A stretch of DNA of 64,000 nucleotides from Mycolicibacterium austroafricanum. GTDB lineage: Bacteria > Actinomycetota > Actinomycetes > Mycobacteriales > Mycobacteriaceae. The DNA is taken from positions 562,540 to 626,539 of the forward strand of contig NZ_HG964452.1 of assembly GCF_000612725.1 (NCBI RefSeq), written 5' to 3'. The stretch's first letter is position 1, and each line of letters begins with the position of its first letter. Made by a program: the position numbers and the translations under genes. The notes beneath the pieces were generated by a model. That model made no database searches, was not told where the DNA came from, and was given only the letters and a program-made list of their open reading frames with translations. Shown here one piece after another: positions 1 to 8,074 of this stretch.

Positions 1-279
1 CTCGGTGAGCCGGCGATGCGCCTCGCTGGTCGAGATCCGCCAGCGGACTGCCAGGACTTCTTTCCAGGATTTGGCGCCCATCTGGGGCGGTGTCGCCTCG
101 GCCTGCAGCCGGGCCAGCAGGCGGTGACTGACCGACGGCAGCCGACACCCCAGGGTTTCGAGCTCATCAAGGGCCGCAACGAGATCGGGCCGAGTCAGCA
201 GGTCGACATCACACGCCGCCATGTCGTCGAACGCAGTGCGCAGCGCGGTGACCGCGGCCTGTACGTCGCTTCCCGACAT
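1..279 (-). CDS. 13E12 repeat family protein (DUF222, HNH-endonuclease type), N-terminal part
   Basis: Reading leftwards from the ATG at 279 gives 93 residues with no stop, running off the window edge. The stretch LLARLQAEATPPQMGAKSWK followed by VRWRISTSEAHRRLTE is the hallmark of the mycobacterial 13E12 repeat family, whose members carry DUF222 and usually a C-terminal HNH nuclease domain (not visible here). An in-frame ATG at 294 is an alternative start, but it would sit inside the SOS-box-like palindrome at 283-298. These genes occur in many dispersed copies in mycobacteria and behave as repeat elements. Their cellular role is not established. Confidence 0.8.
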   Translation of the reverse strand, partial: MSGSDVQAAVTALRTAFDDMAACDVDLLTRPDLVAALDELETLGCRLPSVSHRLLARLQAEATPPQMGAKSWKEVLAVRWRISTSEAHRRLTE

Positions 280-282
280 AGC

Positions 283-298
283 TCGAACATACATTCGA
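283..298. promoter_or_regulatory. Putative LexA (SOS) box upstream of the 13E12 gene
   Basis: The plus strand reads TCGAAC-ATAC-ATTCGA. The mycobacterial SOS box is TCGAAC-N4-GTTCGA, so there is a single mismatch. The box ends 4 nt upstream of the ATG at 279. Several 13E12 genes of M. tuberculosis are known LexA targets, which fits. Binding itself is inferred. Confidence 0.6.
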
Positions 299-545
299 CC
301 ACCGACAAATCCGCGAGCCGCGCGTCGAACTGGTGGACACGGCAGACCAACAGTGACAATCACGAAAAGCGGCGGGAAATGATGCAGCCCGGTCCGCGTC
401 GCTGACGCGTTTCTTCCGCGTCTATCGCAGTGATCCCAGGCGACTGGAGAAGGTGCAGTATTCGGAATGCCGGCATTCCGGGTGGTTTGAACTCCCTGGA
501 CCGCTGCGGTGCACTGGTCGCCTGAGCTGACGAATCTCCACTCTG

Positions 546-1016
546 CTATGCCGGCGAGTCCAGGGATTCGGCGATCCGATCGAGCAGTCGGGTCAGCTGG
601 CGTTGCTCCTCGGCCGTCAGGCAGCTGAAGATCTCCCCCGCGACGACGACGTAGTCGCGGAGCCAGTTTCGCGCCTGCGTCTCCCCTTCGGGCGTGGTCG
701 TCAGGCGTATCGCGCGGCGGTCGTTGTCGTCGACGCCACGGGCGACGAGCCCGTCGCGAACAAGTGCCTCCACCAGCGTCGACGCAGTACCCTGGCTGAT
801 CCCTACCTCCCGGGCCAGATCCGCGAGCCGGACCGGCTGCATCCGGGCAACTTCGGCGAGCAGTTTGGATCTCGGAGTCGAGACGCCGTGCTCCCCCAGG
901 CGGTCGTCGAAGGCCCGCACAACCGATTTTCCTGCGCGTCCGAACGCATCGGCCAGGCGCCCCGCGCGCTGCGCCGATGCACCTGACGCAGCGCGTCCAC
1001 CCATCGCCTCTTTCAC
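546..1016 (-). CDS. MarR family transcriptional regulator
   Basis: A 156-aa protein with a winged helix-turn-helix in the middle (VRLADLAREVGISQGTASTLVEALVRDGLV) followed by a beta-wing carrying the DDNDRRAIRLT motif typical of MarR (D-x-R-R). Start is a GTG at 1016; an ATG at 1004 is a possible alternative. The gene is divergent from the epimerase/dehydratase at 1089, with a 72-bp gap holding a perfect palindrome. It probably represses itself and the neighbour in response to a small, perhaps phenolic, ligand. The ligand is unknown. Confidence 0.85.
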   Translation of the reverse strand: MKEAMGGRAASGASAQRAGRLADAFGRAGKSVVRAFDDRLGEHGVSTPRSKLLAEVARMQPVRLADLAREVGISQGTASTLVEALVRDGLVARGVDDNDRRAIRLTTTPEGETQARNWLRDYVVVAGEIFSCLTAEEQRQLTRLLDRIAESLDSPA

Positions 1017-1046
1017 GTTGACGAAATACTATCAGCGTTCTTATAG

Positions 1047-1058
1047 TTTGATATCAAA
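1047..1058. promoter_or_regulatory. Perfect 12-bp palindrome, candidate MarR operator
   Basis: TTTGATATCAAA is self-complementary and lies midway between the divergent MarR (GTG 1016) and epimerase (ATG 1089) genes. A further half site ATTTGAT follows at 1061-1067. AT-rich palindromes of this size in a shared promoter are typical MarR sites. Assignment is by position and symmetry only. Confidence 0.5.
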
Positions 1059-1088
1059 TGATTTGATGCAGAATGAACGGAGAAGCAG

Positions 1089-2081
1089 ATGCAACTTTTC
1101 GTCACGGGTGGCAGTGGATTCGTCGGGCAGCACCTGATCAGGCGACTGGTCGGTGCGGGCCACGAGGTGCGTGCGCTCGCCCGCACGGACAGCGCCGCCG
1201 GCCTCGTCGGCCGGGTCGGCGCTGAGCCAGTTCTCGGTGACCTGTCGGATCTGGTCAACAGTGATCCACCACCGCTGTGGGCCTCGGCACTGCGCGGCGT
1301 CGATGCCGTCGTGCACGGCGCCGCCTACATGGCGTTCTGGGGTCCCGATGACGTCTTCCGCCGGGCCAACCTCGAGCCCAGCGTCGCCCTCCACCAGGTC
1401 GCCGCGTCGTCTGGAGTGACAAGGTTCGTCTTGATCAGCGCCGCCAGCGTGGCCACCGGTACCCAGCGCGCGCCGGTCGTCGACGAGCGCACCGATGAAG
1501 GACGGCCGAATATCGCCTACAGCCGCGTCAAGCTCGCCACCGAGCGCATCCTGCTCAACGCGGTCACGCCGACGATGACGACGGTGGCCCTTCGACCGCC
1601 GTTCATTTGGGGTGCGGGCATGTCCACCCTGGCCGACTTCGTCGCCGCGGTGGAAGCCGGCCGGTTCAGCTGGATCGACAACGGCAAGCACACGGTCGAC
1701 TTCGTCCACGTCGACAACCTCGCCAAGGCCGTCGGCCTCGCACTGACCCGTGGCCGTGCCGGTCGCGCGTACTACATCACCGACGGCGCGCCCATGCCGA
1801 CCCGCGATTTCTTCACGCCGCTACTGGCCACCCAAGGTGTCGACGTGAGCGCGGCCCGCAGTGTGCCGTTCGCGTTGGCGGCCCCCCTCGGAGCGCTCCT
1901 TGAAGCAGGGGCACGCCTGTTGCGCCGGCCTGAACCACCGATGCTGACGAATTGGATCACCACGTTCATGGGCCGTGACCGCAGCTACGACATCACCGCT
2001 GCAAGAAGCGAACTCGACTACACTCCGTCCGTCAACCTGGCCGACGGACTCGCGGAGATGGCGGACTCCCTCTCGCGCTGA
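1089..2081 (+). CDS. NAD-dependent epimerase/dehydratase (extended SDR, 3beta-HSD-like)
   Basis: A 330-aa protein starting with the Rossmann motif VTGGSGFVGQHLIRRL and carrying the catalytic Y-x3-K (YSRVK, near residue 141), the arrangement of extended short-chain dehydrogenases. A mid-protein RPPFIWG segment and the DFVHVDNLAKA motif resemble the 3beta-hydroxysteroid dehydrogenase/dihydroflavonol reductase branch. The substrate cannot be told. An SD-like GGAG precedes the ATG. The gene is divergent from MarR, which likely controls it. It is convergent with ligD, one base separating the two genes. Confidence 0.85.
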   Translation: MQLFVTGGSGFVGQHLIRRLVGAGHEVRALARTDSAAGLVGRVGAEPVLGDLSDLVNSDPPPLWASALRGVDAVVHGAAYMAFWGPDDVFRRANLEPSVALHQVAASSGVTRFVLISAASVATGTQRAPVVDERTDEGRPNIAYSRVKLATERILLNAVTPTMTTVALRPPFIWGAGMSTLADFVAAVEAGRFSWIDNGKHTVDFVHVDNLAKAVGLALTRGRAGRAYYITDGAPMPTRDFFTPLLATQGVDVSAARSVPFALAAPLGALLEAGARLLRRPEPPMLTNWITTFMGRDRSYDITAARSELDYTPSVNLADGLAEMADSLSR

Positions 2082-2082
2082 A

Positions 2083-4374
2083 CTACTCCCAGACCACCTC
2101 GTCGGGCGTCTTGTCCGTGCGCAGTCCGCGCCAGCTCGGCTGCCGCAACCGGTTGTCCGAGGTGCGTTCGCTGTAGCGCACCTCTCCCACCAGTTCGGGC
2201 CGCACGAAGGTCACGCCTTTTGCGTCCTGCTTGGGAAGCTCTGTGGCGAAGGGTGATTCATCGGTGTGCAGCGGTGCCAGCGTCTCCTTCAACGACGCCA
2301 GCTCCTTCTCGGTGAAGCCCGTGCCGACGCGGCCGACGAACTGCAGGCCGCCGGCCACACCGCCGGCGGGGATGCCGAGCATCAACGCGCCGATCCCGCT
2401 GGTGCGTCCACCCTCGCCTTGCCGCCAGCCGCCGATCACCACCTCCTGCGTGTTCCACAGCTTGTCCTTGATCCACGACGACGACCGCCTGCCCGGCTGG
2501 TAGGTGGAGTCCCGCTTCTTGGCGACCACACCCTCCCAGCCCCTCTTGCGCGCGGTCTCCAGCGCCTCCGCCCCGGTGTCGGCGCCGATCAACGGGGGCA
2601 CGATCAGTCCACCCCCGTCGGCCAGCGCTTCCAACACCCGGCGGCGGTCGGTGTACTTGGCCCGCAGCAGCGATCGGCCGTCGAGAAACAGAATGTCGAA
2701 CGCCCAGAACTCGACCCGGGTCGAGCGGGCCCGGTTCTGCATCTCCCGGAAACTCGGCACCCCCGACTCGTCGAGCGCCACCGCCTCCCCGTCGAGGATC
2801 ACGTGGTGGTCGGCGAGGTCGGCGGCCAGCGCCTGCAACTGCGGGTACTCGGCGGTGACGTCGCGGCCGTTGCGCGAGCGCAGTGCCAACCTGCCGTGAT
2901 CGGCCTCGACCAGCAAGCGGTATCCGTCCCACTTGCCCTCAAAAGCCCACTGCCCCTTGGTGAGCCGCTGCACAGAGCCGTGGGTCGTCAGCATCGGCGC
3001 CAGATCCGCCGCGGTGGGCCGTTGCTGGTCCTTCATCCGGTGCGCAAGCCAGTTCTTGCCGTCGGTCTGGATCAGCGCGTACCGGCCGTCGATCTTCTCG
3101 CCGTGCAGCGTCACGATGACCTCGCCGCCGCGATCCGGGCCGTCGGGCGGGTTGTCCCTGAACTTCTCGGTCTCGTAGGTGCCGGTGTCCCAGATGTAGA
3201 CCTCGCCGCCGCCGTACTCGCCCCTGGGGATCTCACCCGCGAAGGTCAGGTACTCCATCGGGTGGTCCTCGGTGTGCACGGCGAGGTGGTTCACCGACGG
3301 TGTGTCGGGCAGGTTCTTGGGCACTGCCCAACTGACCAGCACGCCGTCGCGTTCCAGCCGGAAGTCGTAGTGCAGGCGGCGGGCATGGTGTTCCTGGATG
3401 ACGAACTTGTCGTTGTTCCCGGTCGTCGGCGCGTCGCCCGGAATCGGCTCAGGCGTCTTGGCGGTGTCGCGCATGCTGCGGTACCGGGTGAGCCGGTCCG
3501 GCACCGGAACCGGCGGATCGAGCCCGGCGAGCAGATCACCGTCGCGGTCCAGCCGGTCGAGAACCTCGTCGAACGTCAGCTGTCTCAGGTCGGGGTCGGA
3601 GATCTCCTCCCAGGTGCGCGGCGCGGCGACCGTCGGATGTTCGCGCCCCCGAAGCGAATACGGGGCGATGGTCGTCTTGTTGGCGTTGTTCTGGCTCCAG
3701 TCCACGAACACCTTGCCTGTCCGCAGGCTTTTCGTCATCGTCGCCGTGACCTGCATCGGCATCGCCTGCTCGAGTTGTTGCGCCACCCTCTTGGCCAACA
3801 CCGACGCTCCCCGGGAACTGATCGGCTCGTCCAGCGGCACATAGAGGTGCAGGCCCTTGCTGCCGCTGGTCAACGGGAACGTCCGCAGACCGATGTCGGC
3901 GAGCAGGTCCCGGACCTCGTTGGCCACTTCGCAGAGCTGGCGGAAGGTCACCCCCTCGCCCGGATCGAGATCGAAGACGATGCGTGTCGCCGGGCCGACC
4001 GAACCGTCCACAAATCGCCACTGAGGGACGTGCACCTCCAGCGCGGCCTGCTGGGCGATCCAGGCCAGTCCCTCGACGGTGTCGATGACGGGGTAGGTGG
4101 TGGTTCCGGACTTGTGCACGATGGTGCCGCGGCCCAGCCAGTCCGGCGCCGAGGACGCCAGCTGCTTCTCGAAGAACGACTCCTCGGTGACGCCGTTGGG
4201 CCACCGCTTGCGGGTGACGGCGCGGCCGGCGATGTGGGGCAGCATCGCCGCGGCGACGTTGACGTAGTAGTCGAAAACCTCTGCTTTGGTGACGGCCCTA
4301 CGTCGATCCCCCGTCGCCGGGTACAGCACCTTGTCCGGGTTGGTCAGCTTCACCCGCTCATAGCGGTCCACCAC
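2083..4374 (-). CDS. ligD: ATP-dependent DNA ligase D, three-domain NHEJ enzyme
   Basis: A 763-aa protein with the mycobacterial LigD domain order. A primase-polymerase domain covers about residues 1-300, with metal motif FDLDPG at 134-139 and D226. A 3'-phosphoesterase domain spans about 320-450 (KFVIQEHHARRLHYDFRLE region). An ATP-dependent ligase domain runs from about 475 to the end, with nucleophile lysine K481 in EGKWDGYR. It repairs double-strand breaks with Ku. Start is a GTG at 4374. It is transcribed divergently from the PfkB-ku pair, so the ku gene is separated from ligD by an inserted kinase gene. Length and domain order match M. tuberculosis LigD. Confidence 0.95.
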   Translation of the reverse strand: MVDRYERVKLTNPDKVLYPATGDRRRAVTKAEVFDYYVNVAAAMLPHIAGRAVTRKRWPNGVTEESFFEKQLASSAPDWLGRGTIVHKSGTTTYPVIDTVEGLAWIAQQAALEVHVPQWRFVDGSVGPATRIVFDLDPGEGVTFRQLCEVANEVRDLLADIGLRTFPLTSGSKGLHLYVPLDEPISSRGASVLAKRVAQQLEQAMPMQVTATMTKSLRTGKVFVDWSQNNANKTTIAPYSLRGREHPTVAAPRTWEEISDPDLRQLTFDEVLDRLDRDGDLLAGLDPPVPVPDRLTRYRSMRDTAKTPEPIPGDAPTTGNNDKFVIQEHHARRLHYDFRLERDGVLVSWAVPKNLPDTPSVNHLAVHTEDHPMEYLTFAGEIPRGEYGGGEVYIWDTGTYETEKFRDNPPDGPDRGGEVIVTLHGEKIDGRYALIQTDGKNWLAHRMKDQQRPTAADLAPMLTTHGSVQRLTKGQWAFEGKWDGYRLLVEADHGRLALRSRNGRDVTAEYPQLQALAADLADHHVILDGEAVALDESGVPSFREMQNRARSTRVEFWAFDILFLDGRSLLRAKYTDRRRVLEALADGGGLIVPPLIGADTGAEALETARKRGWEGVVAKKRDSTYQPGRRSSSWIKDKLWNTQEVVIGGWRQGEGGRTSGIGALMLGIPAGGVAGGLQFVGRVGTGFTEKELASLKETLAPLHTDESPFATELPKQDAKGVTFVRPELVGEVRYSERTSDNRLRQPSWRGLRTDKTPDEVVWE

Positions 4375-4402
4375 AACACGGTATTACCCGGTCCGGACGC
4401 GG

Positions 4403-4408
4403 TAGCGT
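4403..4408 (+). promoter_or_regulatory. -10 box of a leaderless promoter for the PfkB gene
   Basis: TAGCGT fits TAnnnT and ends 7 nt before the GTG at 4416, leaving room for transcription to begin at the start codon. No SD sequence precedes the GTG. No -35 at standard spacing is obvious. Confidence 0.45.
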
Positions 4409-4415
4409 CGAAACC

Positions 4416-5345
4416 GTGAGGGCACTGGTCATCGGCGAGGCGCTGATCGACATCGTCGAGCGCGACGGAGGGGTCACCGAGCACGTCGGCGGCAGCCCGT
4501 TGAACGTGGCCGTCGGCTTGGCCCGACTGGGACGCGACGTCGACTTCCTGACCCACATCGGCACCGACGCCCGCGGACAGCGCATCACCGATTTCGTCGA
4601 ATCCTCAGGCGCGCAACTGGTTCCGGGTAGCCGTAGTGCGGCCAGAACGGCGACCGCCCGCGCCGTGCTGGACGCGACGGGCTCGGCGACCTATTCCTTC
4701 GACATCGACTGGCAACTCAGCGGCACCCCCGAGGTGGCGCCGCCGCTGGTGGTGCACACCGGCTCGATCGCCGCGGTGCTGGAGCCGGGGTGCCTGGCCA
4801 CCACGGCCCTGGTGGACACCTATCACCTGTCGGCGACGTTCACGTTCGACCCCAATGTGCGTCCCGCGCTGATCACCGACCCGGACGCGGCCCGGTCCCG
4901 CATCGACCGCCTGCTCGAGCGGGCCGACGTGGTGAAAGCCAGCAGCGAAGACCTGCACTGGATCGATCCGACGCGTAACCCCGAGCAGGTCGCGACCGCG
5001 TGGCTGGCCCTGGGGCCGTCGATCGTGGTGGTGACGTTCGGCGCCGAAGGCTCGGTCGCGATGTGTGCGGACGGAACTGTGCGGGTACCTGCGGGGAATG
5101 TCGACGTGGTGGACACCGTGGGCGCCGGTGATGCGTTCATGACCGGCCTGATCGACGCCTTGTGGTCGATGGACCTGCTGGGCGCGGGCCGCCGTGCCCG
5201 TCTCGCCGGGATCGGAACGGATGCGCTGACCACCGCGGTGCGCGCGGCGACGTTGACCGCGGCGCTGACGGTGACGCGCCCCGGGGCGGATCTGCCCGAT
5301 CGTGTCACCCGCGATGCGGCCACTGCATCGGACATACTGGGCTGA
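4416..5345 (+). CDS. PfkB family carbohydrate kinase
   Basis: A 309-aa ribokinase/fructokinase-type kinase. The N-terminal glycine motif GGSPLNVAVGLARLG and the C-terminal signature DTVGAGDAFMTGL (anion hole plus catalytic Asp) are both intact. It should phosphorylate a sugar or nucleoside with ATP in the cytosol; which one is unclear, though fructokinase-like is most likely from the EALIDIVERDGG start. GTG start. The stop overlaps the ku ATG (TGATG), so kinase and Ku are translationally coupled, an odd pairing with no evident shared function. Confidence 0.88.
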   Translation: MRALVIGEALIDIVERDGGVTEHVGGSPLNVAVGLARLGRDVDFLTHIGTDARGQRITDFVESSGAQLVPGSRSAARTATARAVLDATGSATYSFDIDWQLSGTPEVAPPLVVHTGSIAAVLEPGCLATTALVDTYHLSATFTFDPNVRPALITDPDAARSRIDRLLERADVVKASSEDLHWIDPTRNPEQVATAWLALGPSIVVVTFGAEGSVAMCADGTVRVPAGNVDVVDTVGAGDAFMTGLIDALWSMDLLGAGRRARLAGIGTDALTTAVRAATLTAALTVTRPGADLPDRVTRDAATASDILG

Positions 5346-6265
5346 TGCGGTCCATCTGGAAGGGCTCGATCGCCTTCGGCCTGGTGAACGTCCCGGTCAA
5401 GGTCTACAGCGCCACCGAGGATCACGACATCAAGTTCCACCAGGTGCACGACAAGGACAACGGCCGCATCCGTTACAAGCGGGTGTGCGAGGTGTGCGGT
5501 GAGGTCGTCGAATACCGCGACATCGCCAAGGCCTACGAATCCGACGACGGCCAGACCGTCATCATCACCGACGACGACATCTCCACGCTGCCCGAGGAAC
5601 GCAGCCGGGAGATCGAGGTGCTCGAGTTCGTTCCCGCCGGCGACCTCGACCCGCTGATGTACGACCGCTCGTACTTCCTGGAGCCCGACGGGAAGTCGTC
5701 GAAGTCGTACGTGTTGCTGGCGAAGACGTTGATGGACACCGATCGGGTCGCGATCGTGAACTTCGCGCTGCGCAACAAGACCCGGCTGGCGGCGCTGCGG
5801 GTCAAGGATTTCAGCAAGCGCGACGTGATGATGATCCACACGCTGCTGTGGCCCGACGAGATCCGCGACCCCGATTTCCCGGTGCTCGACAAGAAGGTGG
5901 ACGTCAAGCCCGCCGAGCTGAAGATGGCCAGCCAGGTCGTCGATTCGATGACCGACGACTTCAACCCGGACCGCTACCACGACGACTACCAGGAACAGCT
6001 GCACGAGCTGATCCAGGCGAAACTCGAAGGCGGCGAAGCGTTCACCACCGAGGAGCAGCCGCAGGAGCTCGACGAGACCGAGGACGTCTCCGATCTGCTG
6101 GCCAAGCTCGAGGCCAGTGTGAAGGCCCGCAAGGCGCAGGGCACGCAGAAAGACGAGCCTGCGGCCGAGAAACCGGCGGCCAAGAAGCCGGCGGCCAAGA
6201 AGTCTCCCGCGAAGAAGACCGCGGCGAAGAAAGCACCGGCGAAAAAGGCACCGGCGAAGAAGTAA
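5345..6265 (+). CDS. ku: Ku protein, NHEJ end-binding factor
   Basis: A 306-aa bacterial Ku homodimer subunit that binds DNA ends and recruits LigD. The start MRSIWKGSIAFGLVNVPVKVY and the HQVHDKDNGRIRYKRVCEVCGEVV segment are diagnostic. The last 45 or so residues form a Lys/Ala/Pro-rich tail (repeats of PAKK and AAKK), a DNA-binding extension seen in fast-growing mycobacterial Ku proteins and absent from the shorter M. tuberculosis form. The ATG overlaps the stop of the upstream kinase. Confidence 0.95.
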   Translation: MRSIWKGSIAFGLVNVPVKVYSATEDHDIKFHQVHDKDNGRIRYKRVCEVCGEVVEYRDIAKAYESDDGQTVIITDDDISTLPEERSREIEVLEFVPAGDLDPLMYDRSYFLEPDGKSSKSYVLLAKTLMDTDRVAIVNFALRNKTRLAALRVKDFSKRDVMMIHTLLWPDEIRDPDFPVLDKKVDVKPAELKMASQVVDSMTDDFNPDRYHDDYQEQLHELIQAKLEGGEAFTTEEQPQELDETEDVSDLLAKLEASVKARKAQGTQKDEPAAEKPAAKKPAAKKSPAKKTAAKKAPAKKAPAKK

Positions 6266-6597
6266 CGCCGCCCGCCGCGAGTTCGGCGGTCTCGCGCTCA
6301 TACGCGAAGCGGACGGCGCAGCCGAATCCGAAAGTTCACGGGCGTGGGGCCCGCATTGCCTACGTTGCGCAACAACCCCGCGCGTGTGTTCCGGCCCCAG
6401 GCTCGCATTGGAGGACCTAAGTCCTGTGAGGATGCGCCCATAGGCCCTACGTAAAGGGCCATCGGATCGGTTTCACTGCGATCAACAGTTCCACCGCTGC
6501 TCCGCACACCTGATACCTCGATCCGTACCCGCGGACGAGGAGGCAAACGAGAGGACCAGTCCTTTGAGGTGATCCCCTTTTCGCACTAGGAGAATCC
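6266..6597. promoter_or_regulatory. 332-bp intergenic region with three DosR-like palindromes
   Basis: No gene is evident. Three inverted repeats lie before the secreted-protein gene at 6598: AGGAC-CTAA-GTCCT at 6412-6425, GGCCCT-N6-AGGGCC at 6443-6460, and AGGAC-CA-GTCCT at 6552-6563. The first matches the core and 4-nt spacing of the DosR/DevR consensus GGGACT-TTA-GTCCC in 14 of 20 positions of the full motif. Half sites GGAC and GGCCC are those found at dormancy promoters. Hypoxia control is therefore a hypothesis. AGGAG at 6588-6592 is the SD for 6598. Confidence 0.4.
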
Positions 6598-6882
6598 ATG
6601 TATTGCGTCAGCACAGCCTTGACAGTCGCCGCACTCGCGGCCGGCGCAATCGCATTTGCAGCACCGGTCTCGTCACAGTGTCAGGGCGGCTGGACCCCGT
6701 GGGGTGGGGGGGAGTATTGCGATGGCTACATCTACGAAGACGGCAGCTACGACCATTGCGTCAGCGTCACCGTGCTCGGCTTCGGCGGAACCCAATGCAA
6801 CCGCGTCTGTCCACCCGATCCCGCCAACCCCGCTGTCCCGCTTCCGTGGCAGCCCGGTGCGTTCTGCCCGTTCCGCAAATAG
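6598..6882 (+). CDS. Small cysteine-rich secreted protein
   Basis: A 94-aa protein with a signal peptide (hydrophobic to about residue 26, ending near APVSSQ). The mature part carries six cysteines and is rich in Gly, Pro, Trp and Tyr (WTPWGGGEYCDG, GFGGTQCNRVCPP). The pattern suggests an oxidised, disulfide-linked exported protein. I do not recognise a named family, though similar small CDG-containing secreted proteins occur in mycobacteria. A good AGGAG SD precedes the ATG. The upstream DosR-like palindromes may control it. Confidence 0.75.
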   Translation: MYCVSTALTVAALAAGAIAFAAPVSSQCQGGWTPWGGGEYCDGYIYEDGSYDHCVSVTVLGFGGTQCNRVCPPDPANPAVPLPWQPGAFCPFRK

Positions 6883-7020
6883 CAGCGAACTGACGCACCG
6901 TTTGATGTGTGCGCGAGGTTCTGGACTCCGGGTCGAACATCGCCGCTGTGACATGCCACTTCGAGCCCGGGATCGCGTGAATACCGAACCTCACGCGAGC
7001 CCACTTAGAGATGATGCCCA

Positions 7021-7401
7021 ATGAACCCTTGGCTGCAACGCAGCGCCCTGTCGGCCGTCGTGTTGGCATTTCTGCCTCTGACGGAACTCGCCTCACCAGC
7101 GGTCGGCCGCTCCCAACCACCGCCCTGCCCGCCGGGCATGTACTGGAACTTCGCGACGCTGATCTGCGAATTTCCGCCTCCCCCAGCGGTTTACGTGGAT
7201 CCCTGGTTGCCGGTCTATGTCCCCGACATCGTCGACATCGACCTCGATATCCCAGTTCCCAGACCTCCCGGGCCTCCCGGGCCTCCCGGGCCTCCGGGAG
7301 TCGGTCCTCCGGGTATCGGGGCTCCAGGACCGGGTGTCGGCCGCCCAGGGCCCGCACCGGCACCCCGACCTGGTGGCGGGCGCCGCGGTGGGCGCCGCTG
7401 A
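7021..7401 (+). CDS. Secreted protein with collagen-like Pro/Gly tail
   Basis: A 126-aa protein: signal peptide to about residue 30, a short region with two Cys (PPCPPGMYWNFATLICEFPP), an acidic VDIDLDIPVP stretch, then a PGPPGPPGPPG collagen-like segment and a terminal GGGRRGGRR patch. The Gly-X-Y run is encoded by perfect 9-bp DNA repeats. Function is unknown; a surface or wall-associated role is plausible. No strong SD is seen before the ATG, so the start is moderately certain. Confidence 0.6.
   Translation: MNPWLQRSALSAVVLAFLPLTELASPAVGRSQPPPCPPGMYWNFATLICEFPPPPAVYVDPWLPVYVPDIVDIDLDIPVPRPPGPPGPPGPPGVGPPGIGAPGPGVGRPGPAPAPRPGGGRRGGRR
7264..7290 (+). repeat. Three perfect 9-bp tandem repeats (CCTCCCGGG)
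   Basis: CCTCCCGGG occurs three times head to tail (7264, 7273, 7282), then decays into CCTCCGGGA. Each unit encodes PPG, building the collagen-like region of the 7021-7401 protein. Copy number could change by slippage. Confidence 0.85.
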
Positions 7402-7554
7402 TGTCGTGGAGCTGAACGTGATCCGCCAGACCGATCTCGATCCTGTGCCATGGCGGTGCCGGAACCTGAACGGCCGGAATCGTTCCTGGAGATCCCTCGA
7501 CGTGAGCGACAGCCCGACGGGTCCGCCCACTCAATCGATGAATGGAGAAGAACC

Positions 7555-7926
7555 ATGATGTCTTATTCACGACGAACTCGGCACCGTGCCATCGCCGGCG
7601 CCGTCTACATCGGCGCTCTGGCCGGTGCCGCATTCTTCGGCGGCGCCCCAGCTGCGACCGCTCAACCACCGGCTCCACCGCCCCCTGCACCACCGAATTG
7701 CTCGCCCGCGGATTGGGCGGGTGTCAGGGCCGGCGTTGCCGCAGCCACGTCGGTCTACCTGTTCACCCACCCCCCGGTGAACGACTTCTTCGCAACCCTC
7801 GAAGGCCAGTCCAGGGAGGAAATGCAACCCCAGGTACAGGAGTACCTGGATGCCAACCCACAGGTTCGAGCCGAACTTGAGGGCATCAAGCAGCCCGCAG
7901 TCGACTTCCTGAACCGCTGTAGATAG
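7555..7926 (+). CDS. Haem-binding/haemophore-related secreted protein (MHB family, Rv0203-like)
   Basis: A 123-aa protein with a signal peptide (Ala-rich, cut after about residue 38 near ATAQPP), a Pro linker, then an all-helical domain bounded by two cysteines (NCSPADW near the start, LNRC at the end) with [12 protein letters not shown] in between. This is the mycobacterial haemophore-related layout. GGAGAAG at 7545-7551 supports the ATG at 7555 (7558 also possible). A second copy lies at 19149-19511. Haem binding is inferred from the family, and ligand residues are not certain. Confidence 0.75.
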   Translation: MMSYSRRTRHRAIAGAVYIGALAGAAFFGGAPAATAQPPAPPPPAPPNCSPADWAGVRAGVAAATSVYLFTHPPVNDFFATLEGQSREEMQPQVQEYLDANPQVRAELEGIKQPAVDFLNRCR

Positions 7927-8074
7927 CGACGAGTCCGTCGGGCGCTTGCCGCCGCGACGGCGCCGCTTCCGTCCGGGCCGACGCCACTCTCCGATTAGAA
8001 CGTGTTCCAGAAACCCCTCACATCGGCCGGTGCTCCTTGCTAGCGTGACGCGCGGCAGGCAACGGGAGGCGAAT

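Noticed and set aside
2266..4419. 717-codon open frame on the plus strand opposite ligD
   Set aside because: It is the antisense shadow of a well-supported ligase. Its product is His/Arg/Gly-rich with no recognisable domain, as expected from high-GC complementary frames.
4823..6301. 492-codon minus-strand frame opposite the PfkB and ku genes
   Set aside because: Its low-complexity LLRRCLFRRCFLRRG-type start is the complement of the Lys/Ala tail of Ku, and no SD or domain is present.
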